A DNA stretch of 64,000 nt from Sinonovacula constricta. Its lineage: Eukaryota; Mollusca; Bivalvia; Cardiida; Solecurtidae. A program made the position numbers and the translations under genes. Location: contig CM017572.1 in the NCBI GenBank assembly GCA_007844125.1, positions 34,949,218 through 35,013,217 of the forward strand. Reading direction: 5' to 3'. Shown here piece after piece: positions 19,930 to 33,389 of this stretch. The notes beneath the pieces are model-generated. The model was not told where the DNA came from, made no database searches, and saw nothing but the letters and a program-made list of their open reading frames with translations. The stretch's first letter is position 1. Each line of letters starts with the position of its first letter.

Positions 19930-22127
19930 AGTTTAGCCTATTAACATACTGAAATTTGACTAAACGCTATTTTGTAATTTGACTATTCGTGACTATTTGT
20001 CACCGTTTTTGCGTTATTTATGCACATTTCTGTGTAGATTTCGGTCTCAAACCAACGAAATGACTTTGCTAATACAAAATAACATTTACAATAAATGAAA
20101 CATGAAACCTTTGCCTATATAACAGCATTTTAAATATTAGACCAGGTTCAAAAAGTGACTATTTGTGAGCGGCCACGGGCCAGCTCGATCAACTATTTGT
20201 GGCTGTTACGGCACTTTCTTTTATTAACTTCATAACATTTGCGTTAAGGTCATGTAAATTTTTAGCAAGCAAATACGGTAACATTGTAAGTACATTCTTA
20301 AAACTGATCCATAAGGTATAGTTTGAACAATGAACCTACTGAAATTTGACTATACGGTCAGGGTGTTCGGTTGACCCGAGCTCCCGGGTTTTGACGCACG
20401 AAAATTCGGAAATACCCCTAACTGACGCACATCAATAAAGTGGCGGGGGTCATTTTGACCCGTGACAATTTCTACCCGTGCGTCGGTCAAAATCGCCTAC
20501 GGCTTCATAAGAAGCGAGAAAAGACGACAATGGGCGGAGTCTGCATATTAATGAGAACAGATTCACACACGCACACACACGCGTGCATCGATTACCTTCT
20601 GCTATGAGAAAAACAATACGGTAGGCGGAGCTTGCATAATTAATAGGAAACAGGTGCTCTAATTCTGCCGATGACACGTTTGCTCGTATGGGCGGCTAAT
20701 TTCAATATGGCTTTTTGACAGAAGTGTAGAAAAGTAATAAATCTTAATTGATCGGCATCTGTTTACTCGCAAAACATGTTTGTAGCATCCTGATGCATCG
20801 GAAGCAATTAAGGACGACTGTAGGCATTGTATAATTACTTCACTGGACCACCTAAATGTGTGATTACTGCAAAGGAGAGAAGCGGTGCGTCCGAGTATAA
20901 TTTTATTTGACAGCGATTTAGAACTATGCACACTAATACGGCAAATCGATTGATCGTATCTGCGAAAGATGTGCTTGTTACTTGAATGGTTGAAATTATG
21001 GCTAAAAAAGCTTGTTTGACGTTTTGATATTTCAAAATTAGTTTTGGGCACAGACTACAGTTTGACACAGTACATTTTGTACTGAAAACCATGTTCTTGT
21101 TGTCTTGCCTGATGGTGCCTTTAGATATATTTAGTTAGGAAATATGCGTTATTGGGTGGCCGAGAACGTCGACGCTTACATTTATAATTGGTTTTGGAGT
21201 GACGTCAGTTTTGAGAAGCAATATTATTTTAACGGTGACAATGTAACAATGTTTATTGATATGTTTCATTTTTTATTTAATTGTCATAACTGAAAAAAAT
21301 ACTATTAAGCAATATTCTGTTTATTTACTTGTCCCAAGCAAACTCTTAGAAATATCAATAATTCCCATCAAGGCTTATTTATAAAAAAATATGGTCGTCG
21401 ATGATATAATTGTATATACAATAATAATTATATACACAAAAAATGATGAATTAAATGTTATAAAGAGAAAAAGATCTGAAGAAAAACCTAAATTTAAAAG
21501 AAAAAGAAAAACTAATTTACTGTAAATAGTAAAACACAATCAACATTGATATAACAGCACATGTGCGCTTTATGATGTGCTACACGACACACAGATACGA
21601 CCCTCAGAAATTTGAATTTGACCCCTGAAAATTTTGACTGAGGGGTCAATGACCCTTGAAGTTCAGAGTCTACCGAACACCCTGATACGTTGTTTAGCCA
21701 TTTGACTATTCGTGTATATTTGTCACCGTTTTTTGTGTGTTATTTATGTACATTTCTGTTTAGCTTTCGGTCCAAACCAACAAATGACATTTTCTAATGC
21801 AAAAGAACATTTTGTTTATTTATAATAAATATATTTATGATAAATGGAAACATGAAGCCTATGCCTATATAACAGCCTGAAATCGACTATACACTGTTTA
21901 GTCATTTGACTATTCGTGACTATTTGTCACCGTTTTTGCGTTCTTCATGCACATTTCTGTTTAGATTTCGGTTTCAAACCAACGAAACGACCTTTTTCTA
22001 ATGCAAAAGAACATTTACAATATACAAAAACATGAAGCCTTTGCCTATATATCAGCCTGTAAACGACTATGCGCTGTTTAGTCATTCGACTATTTGTGAC
22101 TATTTGTGACTATTAGCTGTTTAGTCT
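19930..22127 (-). repeat. Right inverted arm of the 11-kb element
   Basis: Reverse complement of the left arm, with about 190-bp sub-repeats near 19965, 21690 and 21900. Each contains GACTATTCGTGACTATTTGT-type phrases, CACCGTTTTT, and TTCTAATGCAAAAGAACATTT or a variant of it. It is interrupted by the 1.3-kb insertion at 20358-21685. Sub-repeated ends are common in DNA transposons. Confidence 0.65.
20358..21685. mobile_element. 1.3-kb element with 14-bp inverted ends, nested in the right arm
   Basis: Perfect inverted ends TCAGGGTGTTCGGT (20358-20371) and ACCGAACACCCTGA (21672-21685) enclose 1328 bp that interrupt the TAGTC-rich arm. The arm resumes directly afterwards. TACG occurs on both sides (20353-20356 and 21686-21689) and may be a short target duplication. 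The interior has two related phrases, GGGCGGAGTCTGCATATTAA and AGGCGGAGCTTGCATAATTA. There is no transposase, and minus-strand frames of up to 130 codons resemble nothing I know. Superfamily undetermined. Confidence 0.7.
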
Positions 22128-22136
22128 TTGTAAAAG

Positions 22137-23423
<1,287 letters not shown>

Positions 23424-24110
23424 CTTCCCTGAATTTCCTATTGAACTTATTCTTTCCCTCAATTAAACTATTAAATAATTTTTTATTCACTCAAACAAAC
23501 TATATGAGAACCACATAAAAGTTTATTGAAATGTAGGTAGACAATTTAGATTTTTTAGTTGGGGGGATTTTTTCCGAAAGGGATTTTGTCTACTGCCCAC
23601 CCATGTAGAACGAATGTATACGCCGATCTTCGATCCCGTTACCGCCCCCACCCCCTCCACAACCTCCGTTTAAAAATTCTGGATCCGGACCTGTTGACAG
23701 TTATTCAACAATGTTGATACGCTAACTTGTAATATGACGTGGTTACACTAAATACCGACCGGAAGTAGAACCCGTAATTTGTTTTTCTCTTTAATAACAG
23801 TCTGTTGCTATGTTTTAGCGTCATATTTCCTATTTTGAAGGTAATCTTAATCTTTTGGTGTCAAAGGGAAGCTGAAACAATGTAGAATCAACAGCTAGCA
23901 AAACTATTGAACACCTATGCACAGTAATGGAATTATCCTTCTTTACCGGAAGAACATAGTTAATTGAAATTAGGCGATGTGTCTTCAATGAAGCAATCTG
24001 TTTTAAAGTTACACAAGAATCACTTACTGTAGCGTCTTTTAGACATTAATCGACAATTAACAGCTCTTTTTACCTATGTGTGTTTTAGAGGGTCACTCAT
24101 AGCTGGGTCA

Positions 24111-24111
24111 T

Positions 24112-24151
<40 letters not shown>

Positions 24152-24306
24152 TCCTTCTCTCTCTCCCCCCCTCTCTCTCTCTATCTATCTCTATCTCTGT
24201 CTCTCTCTGTCCCACCCTCCCTCTCTCTCTGTCTCTTTTCTGTCTCTCTGTCTGCTGTATGTCTGTCTGTTTTCTCCCTCTCTGTCTGTCTCTCTCTCTG
24301 TCTCTC
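24111..24306 (+). repeat. (CT)n-rich microsatellite
   Basis: CT dinucleotides with interspersed CTGT, CTAT and CC. Ser/Leu open frames over it are artefacts. The equivalent tract in copy 3 is at 42072-42383. Confidence 0.9.
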
Positions 24307-24399
24307 TCATATTCCTTCCATTTGCCATTCTTAGGAGCCCGTTACGGACGGCCAATGTGATGCTAGTTTGTTATTCATTCACCACTCAAATGGATATTT

Positions 24400-25560
24400 G
24401 ATGTTTATAAATCATTTTATGTATCATTGTTTGGAGAGCCGAAACTAAGTGTTGGAACGTATTGCTGAACAATTCTGTCTTATTGTTTGTTATAAATGTT
24501 CATCTGCATTACACATGTGTAGTTGACAATGCCATATATATCTTTAACTAATAACTTTTGTACAATATACCTATTTAAGGTTTTTTAAAAATTAAATAAT
24601 ATTTCCGGTTTCTCCCTTGACTGTAATCTGCCTGGAGCTGGTAACTCAACTGCCGCTTTGCTGTCGTTATGGAACCAATCTATTTATGTTGTTACTTGTC
24701 TAACAGCATGATAACTGTTGTATGTATAAACAGCACATACAATCCTGGAATGTTTCTTTTAAAACAACATCAGATTTCTGTTCATTTTTGTTTAGCAAAT
24801 GTTTATATGGATACATAATTATCTACCTGAGTGTCTGTTTGTGTCGTACTTCTTTAACGAACATTTCCGCTATTTTGTATGGAAGTCGCTATTAAAAAGG
24901 TATTTTGATTGTTAAATATGATGCAAACGAAAAGTAATTTGTAAAATTTAAAAAAATAGAACAGATTCGCTAAGTTGAGTGAAGTGAATTTCACTAATGG
25001 ATTTGTAGTCAGAAATTTGCGACTTGAAGGATTTTGAAACAAATCGTTCATTAAAATACAGATATATCCTGACAATAAAGTGTCGTTCATAGGTACGGAC
25101 AACTTATACAATCAGCCTAAATATTCTGTATTGTAAATTGTTATATAATTTGAACTGACATATGTCATGTTCTGTATAACTTATCATAAGATCTATACCG
25201 ATACATGTTGTCTAAGATGTTCTAGGTATATTATGCATTAAAATTTAGTGTGCAAAATTCTTACGGAATTAAATAAAAAAAAATCATCCACAAAATGATA
25301 TGAAACTTAGACCAACATATGAAAGACTAGTAGAGGTTTGATTCTCATTTAAGTTTATGAATATTCATGAGTGCTAATTTGCATAACTGGCATATGACCA
25401 CGATGGTCAATCTATAATCTTTAACTGAGCACCAGTTTTATAGATCTATCACCAATCAAAAAAAGTTATGAGCATTTTTAGTGATTAAATAAAGCGTCTT
25501 TACCCTTGTAGCCTACACCCCATCTCGTCTATATACTATTTGTTCGTCCCTCTATTTCTA
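24400..25560. other. Non-coding interior of the inverted-end element
   Basis: Single-copy-looking AT-rich sequence. Parts match 42400-42650 (GTTTGGAGAGCCGAAACT-type phrase, ATAAATGTTCATCTGCAT) and 43440-43530 (TTCTAGGTA, then ATGTATTAAAAT-type phrase). No gene seen. Confidence 0.45.
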
Positions 25561-25570
25561 TATGTTCATT

Positions 25571-25850
25571 GATCTCGATCTCTCTCTCTATCTCTATCTC
25601 CCTCTATCTGTCTCCTCCTCTCTCTGTCTCATGTTTCTCTTTGTCTCCCTCTCTCTCGCTCTCGCTCTCTCTCTCTCTCTCTTTCTCTCACTGTGTCTGC
25701 CTGTCTCTGTTTCCCCCTCTCTCTGTCTTTTCTCTTCCTCTGTCTCCCTCCCTCCCTCTCTCTCTCTCTCTCTCACCCCTCTCTCTCCCCTCCATCTGTG
25801 TCTCCCTCTATCTCTCTCTCCCCCCTCTCTCTCTCATCTCCTCCTCTCCC
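25571..25850 (+). repeat. (CT)n-rich microsatellite
   Basis: Imperfect CT array with CTGTCTC, CTCGCTCTCGCTC and CCC interruptions. Directly followed by the TAG trinucleotide array. Confidence 0.9.
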
Positions 25851-25867
25851 CACTCTTTGGGCTGGGC

Positions 25868-25961
25868 TAGATGTATTAGTAGTAGCTGTCGTTGTTGTAT
25901 CAGAAGAAGTAACAGTTGTAGTACTAATAGAAATGAAAGTAGTAGTAGTAGCAGCAGCAAC

Positions 25962-26008
<47 letters not shown>

Positions 26009-26069
26009 CAGTAGTAGTAGTAGTAGTAGTCGTAGTAGTAGTTGTAGTAGTAGTAGTAGCAGCAGCAAC

Positions 26070-26152
<83 letters not shown>
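25868..26152 (+). repeat. (TAG)n trinucleotide array
   Basis: About 285 bp of AGT/TAG units with AGC and CGT variants. A GCAGCAGCAACATGAGTAG-type phrase occurs twice, near 25950 and 26058, an internal duplication about 108 bp apart. A poly-Ser frame on one strand and a poly-Leu frame on the other follow from the repeat. Confidence 0.92.
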
Positions 26153-27365
26153 AATCAATCTGTTATTTTTGGGTACTCGTCTAACAGGATGATACGTGTT
26201 TTATGTATAGAAGTATAATATACTGCTGGAATGTTCCTTTTATTAAGGCAACATCTTTAAGAAAATAGAAAAGAATCTGCCACTAAGCTTGGAAATTGCT
26301 TCTATAACAGTGTTTCGATTGTTAAATACGATGTCATTTGTTTAAGTTTTTTTCAAATAACAACAAATTCACAGAAAGTTGAGTGAATTGCACAAATGGA
26401 AATATAAGTCCAGAATGTTAGAGACTTGGTAAATATTAAAGAAAATTGTTCATGAATATACAGATATATGGAGACAACGATGTTGTTGAAGATTTCTGCT
26501 GTTTTTAGAACGGTAAATATAAAGGTATATTTTAAATTGAATATGTAATATTTTCCGCCTGTTGTGACGTGGGACTATAATACTGGAGAAACTCTTTAAT
26601 CCACATACACACCTTCCATCGCATACATGTATAATAACGTTTCATAATGTCTGTTGATTCATGCTTAATTTTCTGCCATTGTGCTCATATAAAATTGTTT
26701 AAAACAGCATCTCAAGTACAGTGCTACTAAATTACTTGTCTTTAGTAAATACAAGCATTAGTACATGACACAACAATACATGTGCACAGATCTTTCGTAA
26801 ATACAAGTCTTGACAGTGCACATTTGTTAAAATCGATAGGATTTTTATGTTTTGTACTCATTACAACAAAACTATAGAACAAACAAAACCGTAGGTCCTT
26901 AGTTTTAAAGAATCGTGCAATTGAAATAAATTTTGATCTGTCAGATTTTTTGTTTGAAACAAAAAATGAGGTGAAAGTACTAACATTAGTACATACACTG
27001 AGATATATCCATGCACGTATTATTTACTAGTATTTATAAGTTAAAATAAAGCTTGGGATGCCAAAACAACTTAAAAACGATGTTTGCAGTCATGTAGTTT
27101 TATCACATTTTTTTTATTACATTTACGAGCTATTTAGTTGAAAACGTTCATTTTACCAAGGGAAATAATTCAAACGACGTTTAGATATATACCGTCTGGA
27201 TTTATCTCCCATCCCCGCCATTTAATAGTAATATAAATTATCCATTTATTGGTATTTCTTGTAAGGTTTTGACATTTTATATATTTTATGATGTAGATTG
27301 TGACAAATAGGGATACTTGTTGCACTGTATACTTATATCTTTATTATTTAAATATTAAGATTGTG
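26153..27365. other. Non-coding stretch
   Basis: AT-rich. The phrase TGTTATTTTTGGGTACTCGTCTAACAG-like at 26160 resembles 24690 (GTTGTTACTTGTCTAACAGC), suggesting a diverged internal duplication of the 24.6-25.1 kb stretch. No gene recognised. Confidence 0.4.
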
Positions 27366-28640
27366 GAATGTTGGTCTGATTGTGGGTCTGGTCTGAGAAT
27401 GTGTGATTAAAGGTGAGAGATTGTGAGTCTGTGCGTCGGTCTGGGTTTGAGACAGTGTGATTAAAGGTAAGAGATTGTGAGTCTTGGTGTGGGTCTGGGT
27501 GTGAGACAGTGTGATTAAAGGTAATGGATTGTGAGTCTGAGTGGGGGCCTGAGGGTGGGTCTGGTGTGAAACTGTATGATTAAAGGTGAGAGAGTGTGAG
27601 TCTGAGTGTGCGTCTGGGTGTGAGACTGTGTGATTAAAGGTGAGAGATTGTGAGTCTGGGGGTGGGTCTGGTGTGAGACTGTATGATAAAAGGTGAGAGA
27701 TTGTGAGTATGTGTGTGGGTCTGGTGTGAGACAGTGTGATGAAAGGTGAGAGATTGTGAGTCTGGGTGTCGATCTGGTGTGAGACTGTATGATTAAAGGT
27801 GAGAGATTGTGAGTCTGGGTGTTGGTCTGGGTGTGAGACTGTGTGATTAAAGGTAAGATATTGTGAGTCTGGGTGTGGGTCTGGTGTGAGACTGTGTGAT
27901 TAAAGATAAGAGATTGTGAGTCTGGGTGCTGGTCTGGGTGTGAGACTGTGTGAAAAAGGCGAGAGATTGTGAGTCTGGGTGTGGGTCTGGTGTGAGACAG
28001 TGTGATAAAAGGTGAGAGATTGTGAGTCTGGGTGTGGGTCTGGTGTGAGACAGTGTGATAAAAGGTGAGAGATTGTGAGTTTCGGTTGGGGCCTGCTTGT
28101 GGGTCTGGTGTGAGACTGTATGATTAAAGGTTAGAGATTGTGAGTCTGGTTGTGGGTATAGGTGTGAGACTGTGTGATTGAAGGTGAGAGATTGTGAGTC
28201 TGGTTTGGGTCTGGGTGTGAGACTGTGTGATTAAAGGTGATAGATTGTGAGTCAGGGTGTGGGTCTGGTGTGAGACTGTGTGATTGAAGGTGAGAGATTG
28301 TGAGTCTGGTTTAGGTCTGGGTGTGAGACTGTGTGATTAAAGGTGATAGATTGTGAGTCGGGGTGTGGGTCTAGTGTGAGACTGTGTGATTGAATGTGAG
28401 AGATTGTGAGTCTGGTTTGGGTCTGGGTGTGAGACTGTGTGATTAAAGGTGATAGATTGTGAGTCGGGGTGTGGGTCTGGTGTGAGACTGTGTGATTGAT
28501 GGTGAGAGATTGTGAGTCTGGTTTGAGTCTGGGTGTGAGACTGTGTGATTAAGGGTGATAGATTGTGAGTCGGGGTGTGGGTCTGGTGTGAGACTGTGTG
28601 ATTGATGGTGAGAGATTGTGAGTCTGGTGTGATTAAATGT
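27366..28640 (+). repeat. 53-bp minisatellite with 106-bp higher-order repeat
   Basis: About 24 units containing GTGAGACTGTGTGATTAAAG, GTGAGAGATTGTGAGTCTGG and GTGTGGGTCTGG. In the right part a two-monomer repeat of 106 bp is regular: TGAGTCTGGTTT or a near variant occurs at 28195, 28301, 28407 and 28513, with a final TGAGTCTGGTGT at 28619. The array is strongly G-rich on the plus strand. Confidence 0.9.
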
Positions 28641-28775
28641 GATGTTAGTCTGGTCTGAGTCTAGGTATAAGGTTGCACGTGATTCAAGGGTGTGAGTCTG
28701 TAAGCTTTTCGCTTCAAACACATTTTTTTCACTTTTCGCTTCAAAATATAGTAAAACGCCCTTATATTTACAACC

Positions 28776-29056
28776 ACCCACTCACAAACTTCGACATTTA
28801 CCCACACCACACTCAACCACTCGCTCGCACTCTCACAATCTCTCACCACATTCGCACACCCACCTACGCTCTCAAACCAACCACACTCTCACACCTACTC
28901 ACACCTACCCACACTCTCACACGTATCCACAGTCTCACACATCCACTCTCACTCCTACCCACACCCTCACACCTACCCACACTCTCACTCCTACCCACAC
29001 TCTCACTCCTACCCACACTCTCACCCACAACATCACACCCACACACACCTTACACT
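28776..29056 (+). repeat. C-rich imperfect repeat (CCTACCCACACTCTCAC type)
   Basis: Units such as CCTACCCACACTCTCACTC repeated about ten times. Their complement resembles the G-rich minisatellite 140 bp to the left, so the two arrays face each other. A short matching stretch is found at 43553-43700 in copy 3. Confidence 0.75.
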
Positions 29057-29086
29057 TACCTTTAGTTTACTCAATGAACATGTGGC

Positions 29087-29160
29087 GCTGGCGGGATTCG
29101 AACCCACGACTTTCTGTATCACCAGTCTGATGCATTAACCACTGCGCTATGGAGGTGATA
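29087..29160 (-). repeat. tRNA-like sequence (pseudogene or SINE head)
   Basis: The minus strand reads ATAGCGCAGTGGTTAATGCA (A-box region) and GTGGGTTCGAATCCCGCC (T arm with B box), ending GCGCCA. The T arm would pair, but the anticodon stem does not and the 5' acceptor strand does not match the 3' one. A functional tRNA is therefore unlikely. Confidence 0.5.
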
Positions 29161-30098
29161 CATCAACAACAATTTGGAACTAATATTTAATCCCTACCCA
29201 TTTTCAATAGGTGACGTCACAGTAATTTCGCACCTTTGTGCGTCTCGCATTATAGAACAGCATAGAACAGCATATAACTTGTTGGCTTCATTTGCTATAG
29301 CAGACTAACAGTACACATTTGATTACTTATTGATAACAGGATTCTGTTCTAAGAAGTGATTTTTGCCTATCAGCATCGCTTTAATAGTTAGGAATTGGTA
29401 TACTATTTTTCCGATTACTGATCCAACTACCGGAGGCCGGTGGTTCTACCCTGACTGGGGTCTTCCTCCACCAAAAAGTGATGTCACTTTAATTACAGAA
29501 ATTGTGACGATGCAATATATTACGAAACCAAACAAAACTGATGCAACTTTCTAAGGTAGTCGCGACGGAATAGAAAAACAACAATTAAGCAGTCGCTCGA
29601 ACCCAAAAGTTATGGCTATATGAAGTGATCGGAAGTCTTCAGACCGAAACAAAATATTTTAAACACTAAGTGCATAACGTACACGAACCTCCAAAACATA
29701 ACATTATTTTTATCATCCTTATTTTAGTTACGTCTTGACATTGTAATATGTCCGTGAGCCTGTTGCAGGGCAATATTTGTTAATAACGAACGATAACTAG
29801 GAGGATGCTACTCTGATAATCGGTCTGGAATTCCTTCCCCTGGTAACAATGTGACAAACTTAAATAATGGCGGCCCTCAGTCGTCTTAAATTATATGTTG
29901 GAAGTGTTTTATTTCGCTGATCACGCGAACATTACTTAGGAAATTGACTTCAATGAATAAATAGAAGCCAGTCGTGAATTATTTCTTGTCGTGATCATTT
30001 CTCTGCGCTAAAATATAAATATGAAAAGTTTATGGTAGTTTCGGAAGATTTAACAAAGACAGAAAAGGAGAGATAGATAAAGACGGAGAGAGAGAAAG

Positions 30099-30143
<45 letters not shown>

Positions 30144-33100
30144 TAGATAGATAAAAAAACAGAGAACTACATGCAGTAAGATGATAAGAGGTGGCGAGTG
30201 GAATAATTTTCGAACTGTTTATTTATAAATTAATCGCTCTTATTAAGATTGTACGCATGTTCACTCAACTTTTGTTCGATATGACTAATTTTAAAGTTTA
30301 TTTTGAATGCCAATAACACCAGAGGGCGTTGATTGTTTTCGATTCAGAAGACAATTGTGAATAAAATATAGAAAAATAAATGATTTTTCGATATGTAGCA
30401 TCACATTTGATGTCGTTTAAGTTATAAATCGCTTCTCTTTTTGATACAGTGTTATGTCATGACACTGGGCTATTCAGTTACCTCGATTTAAGTTAAAATA
30501 AATTTGAAACCCTTCATTCCCTACGGAAACAAAACATGTCTGCTTCATGTAGTGCTAACTTTATAAGTTATTGGAGCAACATTTGACCTGATATTAAATT
30601 ATGTTATTATCAACAATAATCTCATATAGAAGTAAACTTGGAAAACACATTAATACATGTTACCTCAAACACTTTTTTTTTGCTGCTCTTAATGTTTTGC
30701 TATTCGGTTTATTTAAAATTAAAACACTATGATGTTAGGATGTTAGTAGCATTTGTTATCAATGAAGTTATTAAAAATGTCAACTTTGTTTGAACTAGAA
30801 TTTGAATTTATTAGAAATTGCGTTTAAGGACATCAAACGAAATAAAATAATTTTTTTATTAACTGCCCATTTTTTTAAGCGTATTAACAAATCTCCATCT
30901 GTGTTTGTCTCTGTGCTCCTTCATCCGTCTTTTTATTTATTTCTTTCTGTCTTCTTTTCTTTCTTTCATTATTTGCGTTTGCTTGACGTACTGCAACTCT
31001 CTTACACATTTCGATCGCCTCGGCTATTTTACTTTCAATAAGAGAGATAGAGAGAGAAAGAAGAGGAGAGAAAAAAAGAAATATCGACATTTAGTGGCCT
31101 TCTCTTTAAGCACGAAAAATATCTATATAAATTTGAATATCGTTAACCATTTATGACTGTAAATACAAAAATTTCGTTATTCCGTTGGAGTTATCCATTA
31201 AACTGAAAGGAAATATAAGAGCTGTCAAGGGAGACAACCCAAATTGCAATATTCCGACTTTTAGAGTCATCTCTCTTAGACGTTTTAAAAATAAACTAAC
31301 TGTATGGTCATTAAGCACCAATAATGGCTTCAAACTCCTTCAAAACTATATTTCCGTAAAGGGTGTTATTTTTCAAAAAAAGAAAGGTGAAATATTTGAT
31401 GCCTGTTTGATCAAAATTAGTAAAAATGGGGGACATTTTTGCACACCAATATACTCTTTTCAACGATGTGTATCCATGGACCTTTCTACAGCTAAACTCT
31501 TCATTTAAAAACATGAAACAACTAGCATTCAAGACACCATGTTAACATGCATGTGAATATTTTAAGTATACTCGATAAAACTGGACAAATACATTTTAAT
31601 TGCTTTTAGAGGTGGTATCCGACAGTTCGCCTAAATAAAATACATATATTAATATAGTATGCCTTGTTGGGGAATTCTGGCCATAGATTCAACATAAACT
31701 TATATTGTAATCTTAACAAAGACGGTTTTGAATACTTTCTCAATTGTTACACGTACAAGTCATGATTAAAATGGCTCTAGCAACACATTCTGTCCAACTC
31801 TATCAATAAGCAAGATGGAGATTTCTGCTAAAAATAGATATCGACGTCACAGCGAATTACCCGTACGATGATATAACCTGGTTTTCTCAGTTTAAAAATA
31901 GCTAACTGTGCAGCGTGGCTCAGATAGGAAATATAGGTATGCAATGAGAAGTGGAGTGTTATGCTTTATATTTCACTTAGCTGTACGACGTAAATATTTC
32001 GTGGAATCTTTTTTTTATAACAAGAATTTATTTGGATCTTTGAGGAAAAAAATCGGTCCAAACTGTTAATGAACTGTATAATATTTATGGATTTAAAAAA
32101 AGGATATTTTTAAGATTTTTCGCAAAAATGAAGAAATCTTCATCCTGAAGTGACCTGCTTAGTCACCAAAACCATTAAATACCAAACTGTTCAATTCTGT
32201 TATGTCATAATGCTATTTTTTAAAAATGATAACGTCGATCATTAAATGTCACATAACGAAGGTGCAAATCTCTAAGGAGGCACAATACAGCCAATATTTA
32301 GGTCATGGCTGAGTTTTGCCAAGAGAGCGATTTGACCATTTGCATGTCAGAAAGGCATCGTTCTAAGATTTAAAGGGATTTTAAGCTATCTCTGAAGATT
32401 GCAGGACAATAAAGAGAACACATATCTATGTTGGGGTTCTGTAATGTATAGCATATGTTGCTGACCTGTTCATGTAAAACACTGTTTGCAATGTAGACAT
32501 AAATAATGATGCTTTGCTGGAACAATTATATTTTAGAGAAAAAACAACAACAACAAACTTTTGGTAAGTGTTACTGTCTTTGCCAGTTCCTGTTCCCAGC
32601 ACCTTTGACTCCTATCACCGTTGTTTGATCATGGATCATTTAAATACCTGTTTTTTTTTTTCAAACAATAAAGATACAAATATATAAAATATCACCAAAA
32701 CACATAATCTGTATACTGGAATGACACTCAAATATACATGTTGGGTGTAGGTTGAATCATTTTGACAGCACTTTTCCTTTTTCTGCCACATATGCACATC
32801 AGACAAAACAGTAAAATCTTCTCCTAAATGTTTTCAAATGGCAAATTAATTGATAAAACATTATTATTAAAAGATATAAACATTAGCAGTCATTTTCAAT
32901 GCAATAGAGCAGACGATGATTTCTTCTGGAAATGTCACGTAAAGGTTAGATGCCACTAAATAAGTTTGTCATATATTTTATAGTAAATCTCGACAAAGTG
33001 AAAACAAATTTCACCATGACCCAGTTATGATTGACCCTTATAACCCTCATAGATGAAAAGAGCCATTTATTATCTATCAGAAAGGTCAAGCGAAAGGTCA

Positions 33101-33389
33101 AGGTTTACGTCTTCTAAGAAGGTTCGGCTTCATAAAATGCACGTACCGGCAAGTTGCCAGTCTATAACCTCCAAAGTTTAATGAAATACGTACTTACGGT
33201 AAAAGTGGATCAGTCCATTATTGTGCATAGGTGTTAAAGAGTGTTGCATTTTAATTTTAATCTCACACGCTTTTAGCTTCCTTTTGCCACCAAAAGATTC
33301 CATTCATAATAGGAAATCTGATGCCAAAACATAGCAACATACAATCATAAAAAAGAAAACAGTCCCTGTCATAGGTAGGGTGAAGGAAA
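29161..33389. other. Right half of inverted-end element copy 1
   Basis: Non-coding. Contains a GA microsatellite (30061-30140) and a second, purine-rich run near 31040-31080. Matches to copy 3 include AATAATGGCGGCCCTC at 29865 versus 44513, TTTTCGATTCAGAAGA near 30340 versus 45160, and AGCACCAATAATGGCTTCAA near 31315 versus 46573. Small frames such as 31185-31508 are also seen, broken, in the other copy and are not supported as genes. Confidence 0.45.
31605..31960 (+). mobile_element. TTAA-type MITE, partial copy
   Basis: Begins TTAGAGGTGGTATCCGACAG and continues through TTCTGCTAAAAATAGATATC to GCAGCGTGGCTCAGATAGGA. The interior matches the reverse complement of 43050-43345. No second terminal motif is seen. 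Confidence 0.55.

Larger units (their letters stand above)
11111..22127. mobile_element. Probable 11-kb non-autonomous DNA element with long inverted ends
   Basis: The left end (11117 onward, GACTAAACAGC then AATAGTCACAAATAGTCAC) is the reverse complement of the right end (up to 22126, GCTGTTTAGTC). Similarity continues for roughly 680 bp on the left and 870 bp on the right, not counting a nested insertion. The 9-bp direct repeat TTGTAAAAG lies at 11102-11110 and 22128-22136. Long inverted ends with a 9-bp target duplication are typical of Mutator-like elements; that class is inference, and six and one extra bases separate the repeat from the matching ends. No transposase is visible. A LINE and a second element are nested inside. 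Confidence 0.55.
23500..33370. mobile_element. Long-inverted-end element family, copy 1 (expanded)
   Basis: The left arm (23505-23960: CGACCGGAAGTAGAACCCG, TCTTAATCTTTTGGTGTCAA, GAACACCTATGCACAGTAAT) is the reverse complement of the right arm (about 32930-33370: GTAAAAGTGGATCAGTCCAT, GCATAGGTGTTA). The interior matches 41090-47340 in the same order, but is longer because of extra (CT)n and (TAG)n tracts and a 53-bp minisatellite. No protein-coding capacity is visible. Edges are approximate and superfamily is unknown. Confidence 0.5.

Noticed and set aside
25562..26192. Ser-rich (207 codons) and Leu-rich frames
   Set aside because: Produced by CT and TAG microsatellites; no flanking coding signal, splice site or composition change.
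31185..31508. Plus-strand frame of 107 codons with a reverse frame partly conserved at 46450-46760
   Set aside because: The counterpart in the other element copy is broken by indels not in multiples of three, so conservation is that of a DNA repeat.
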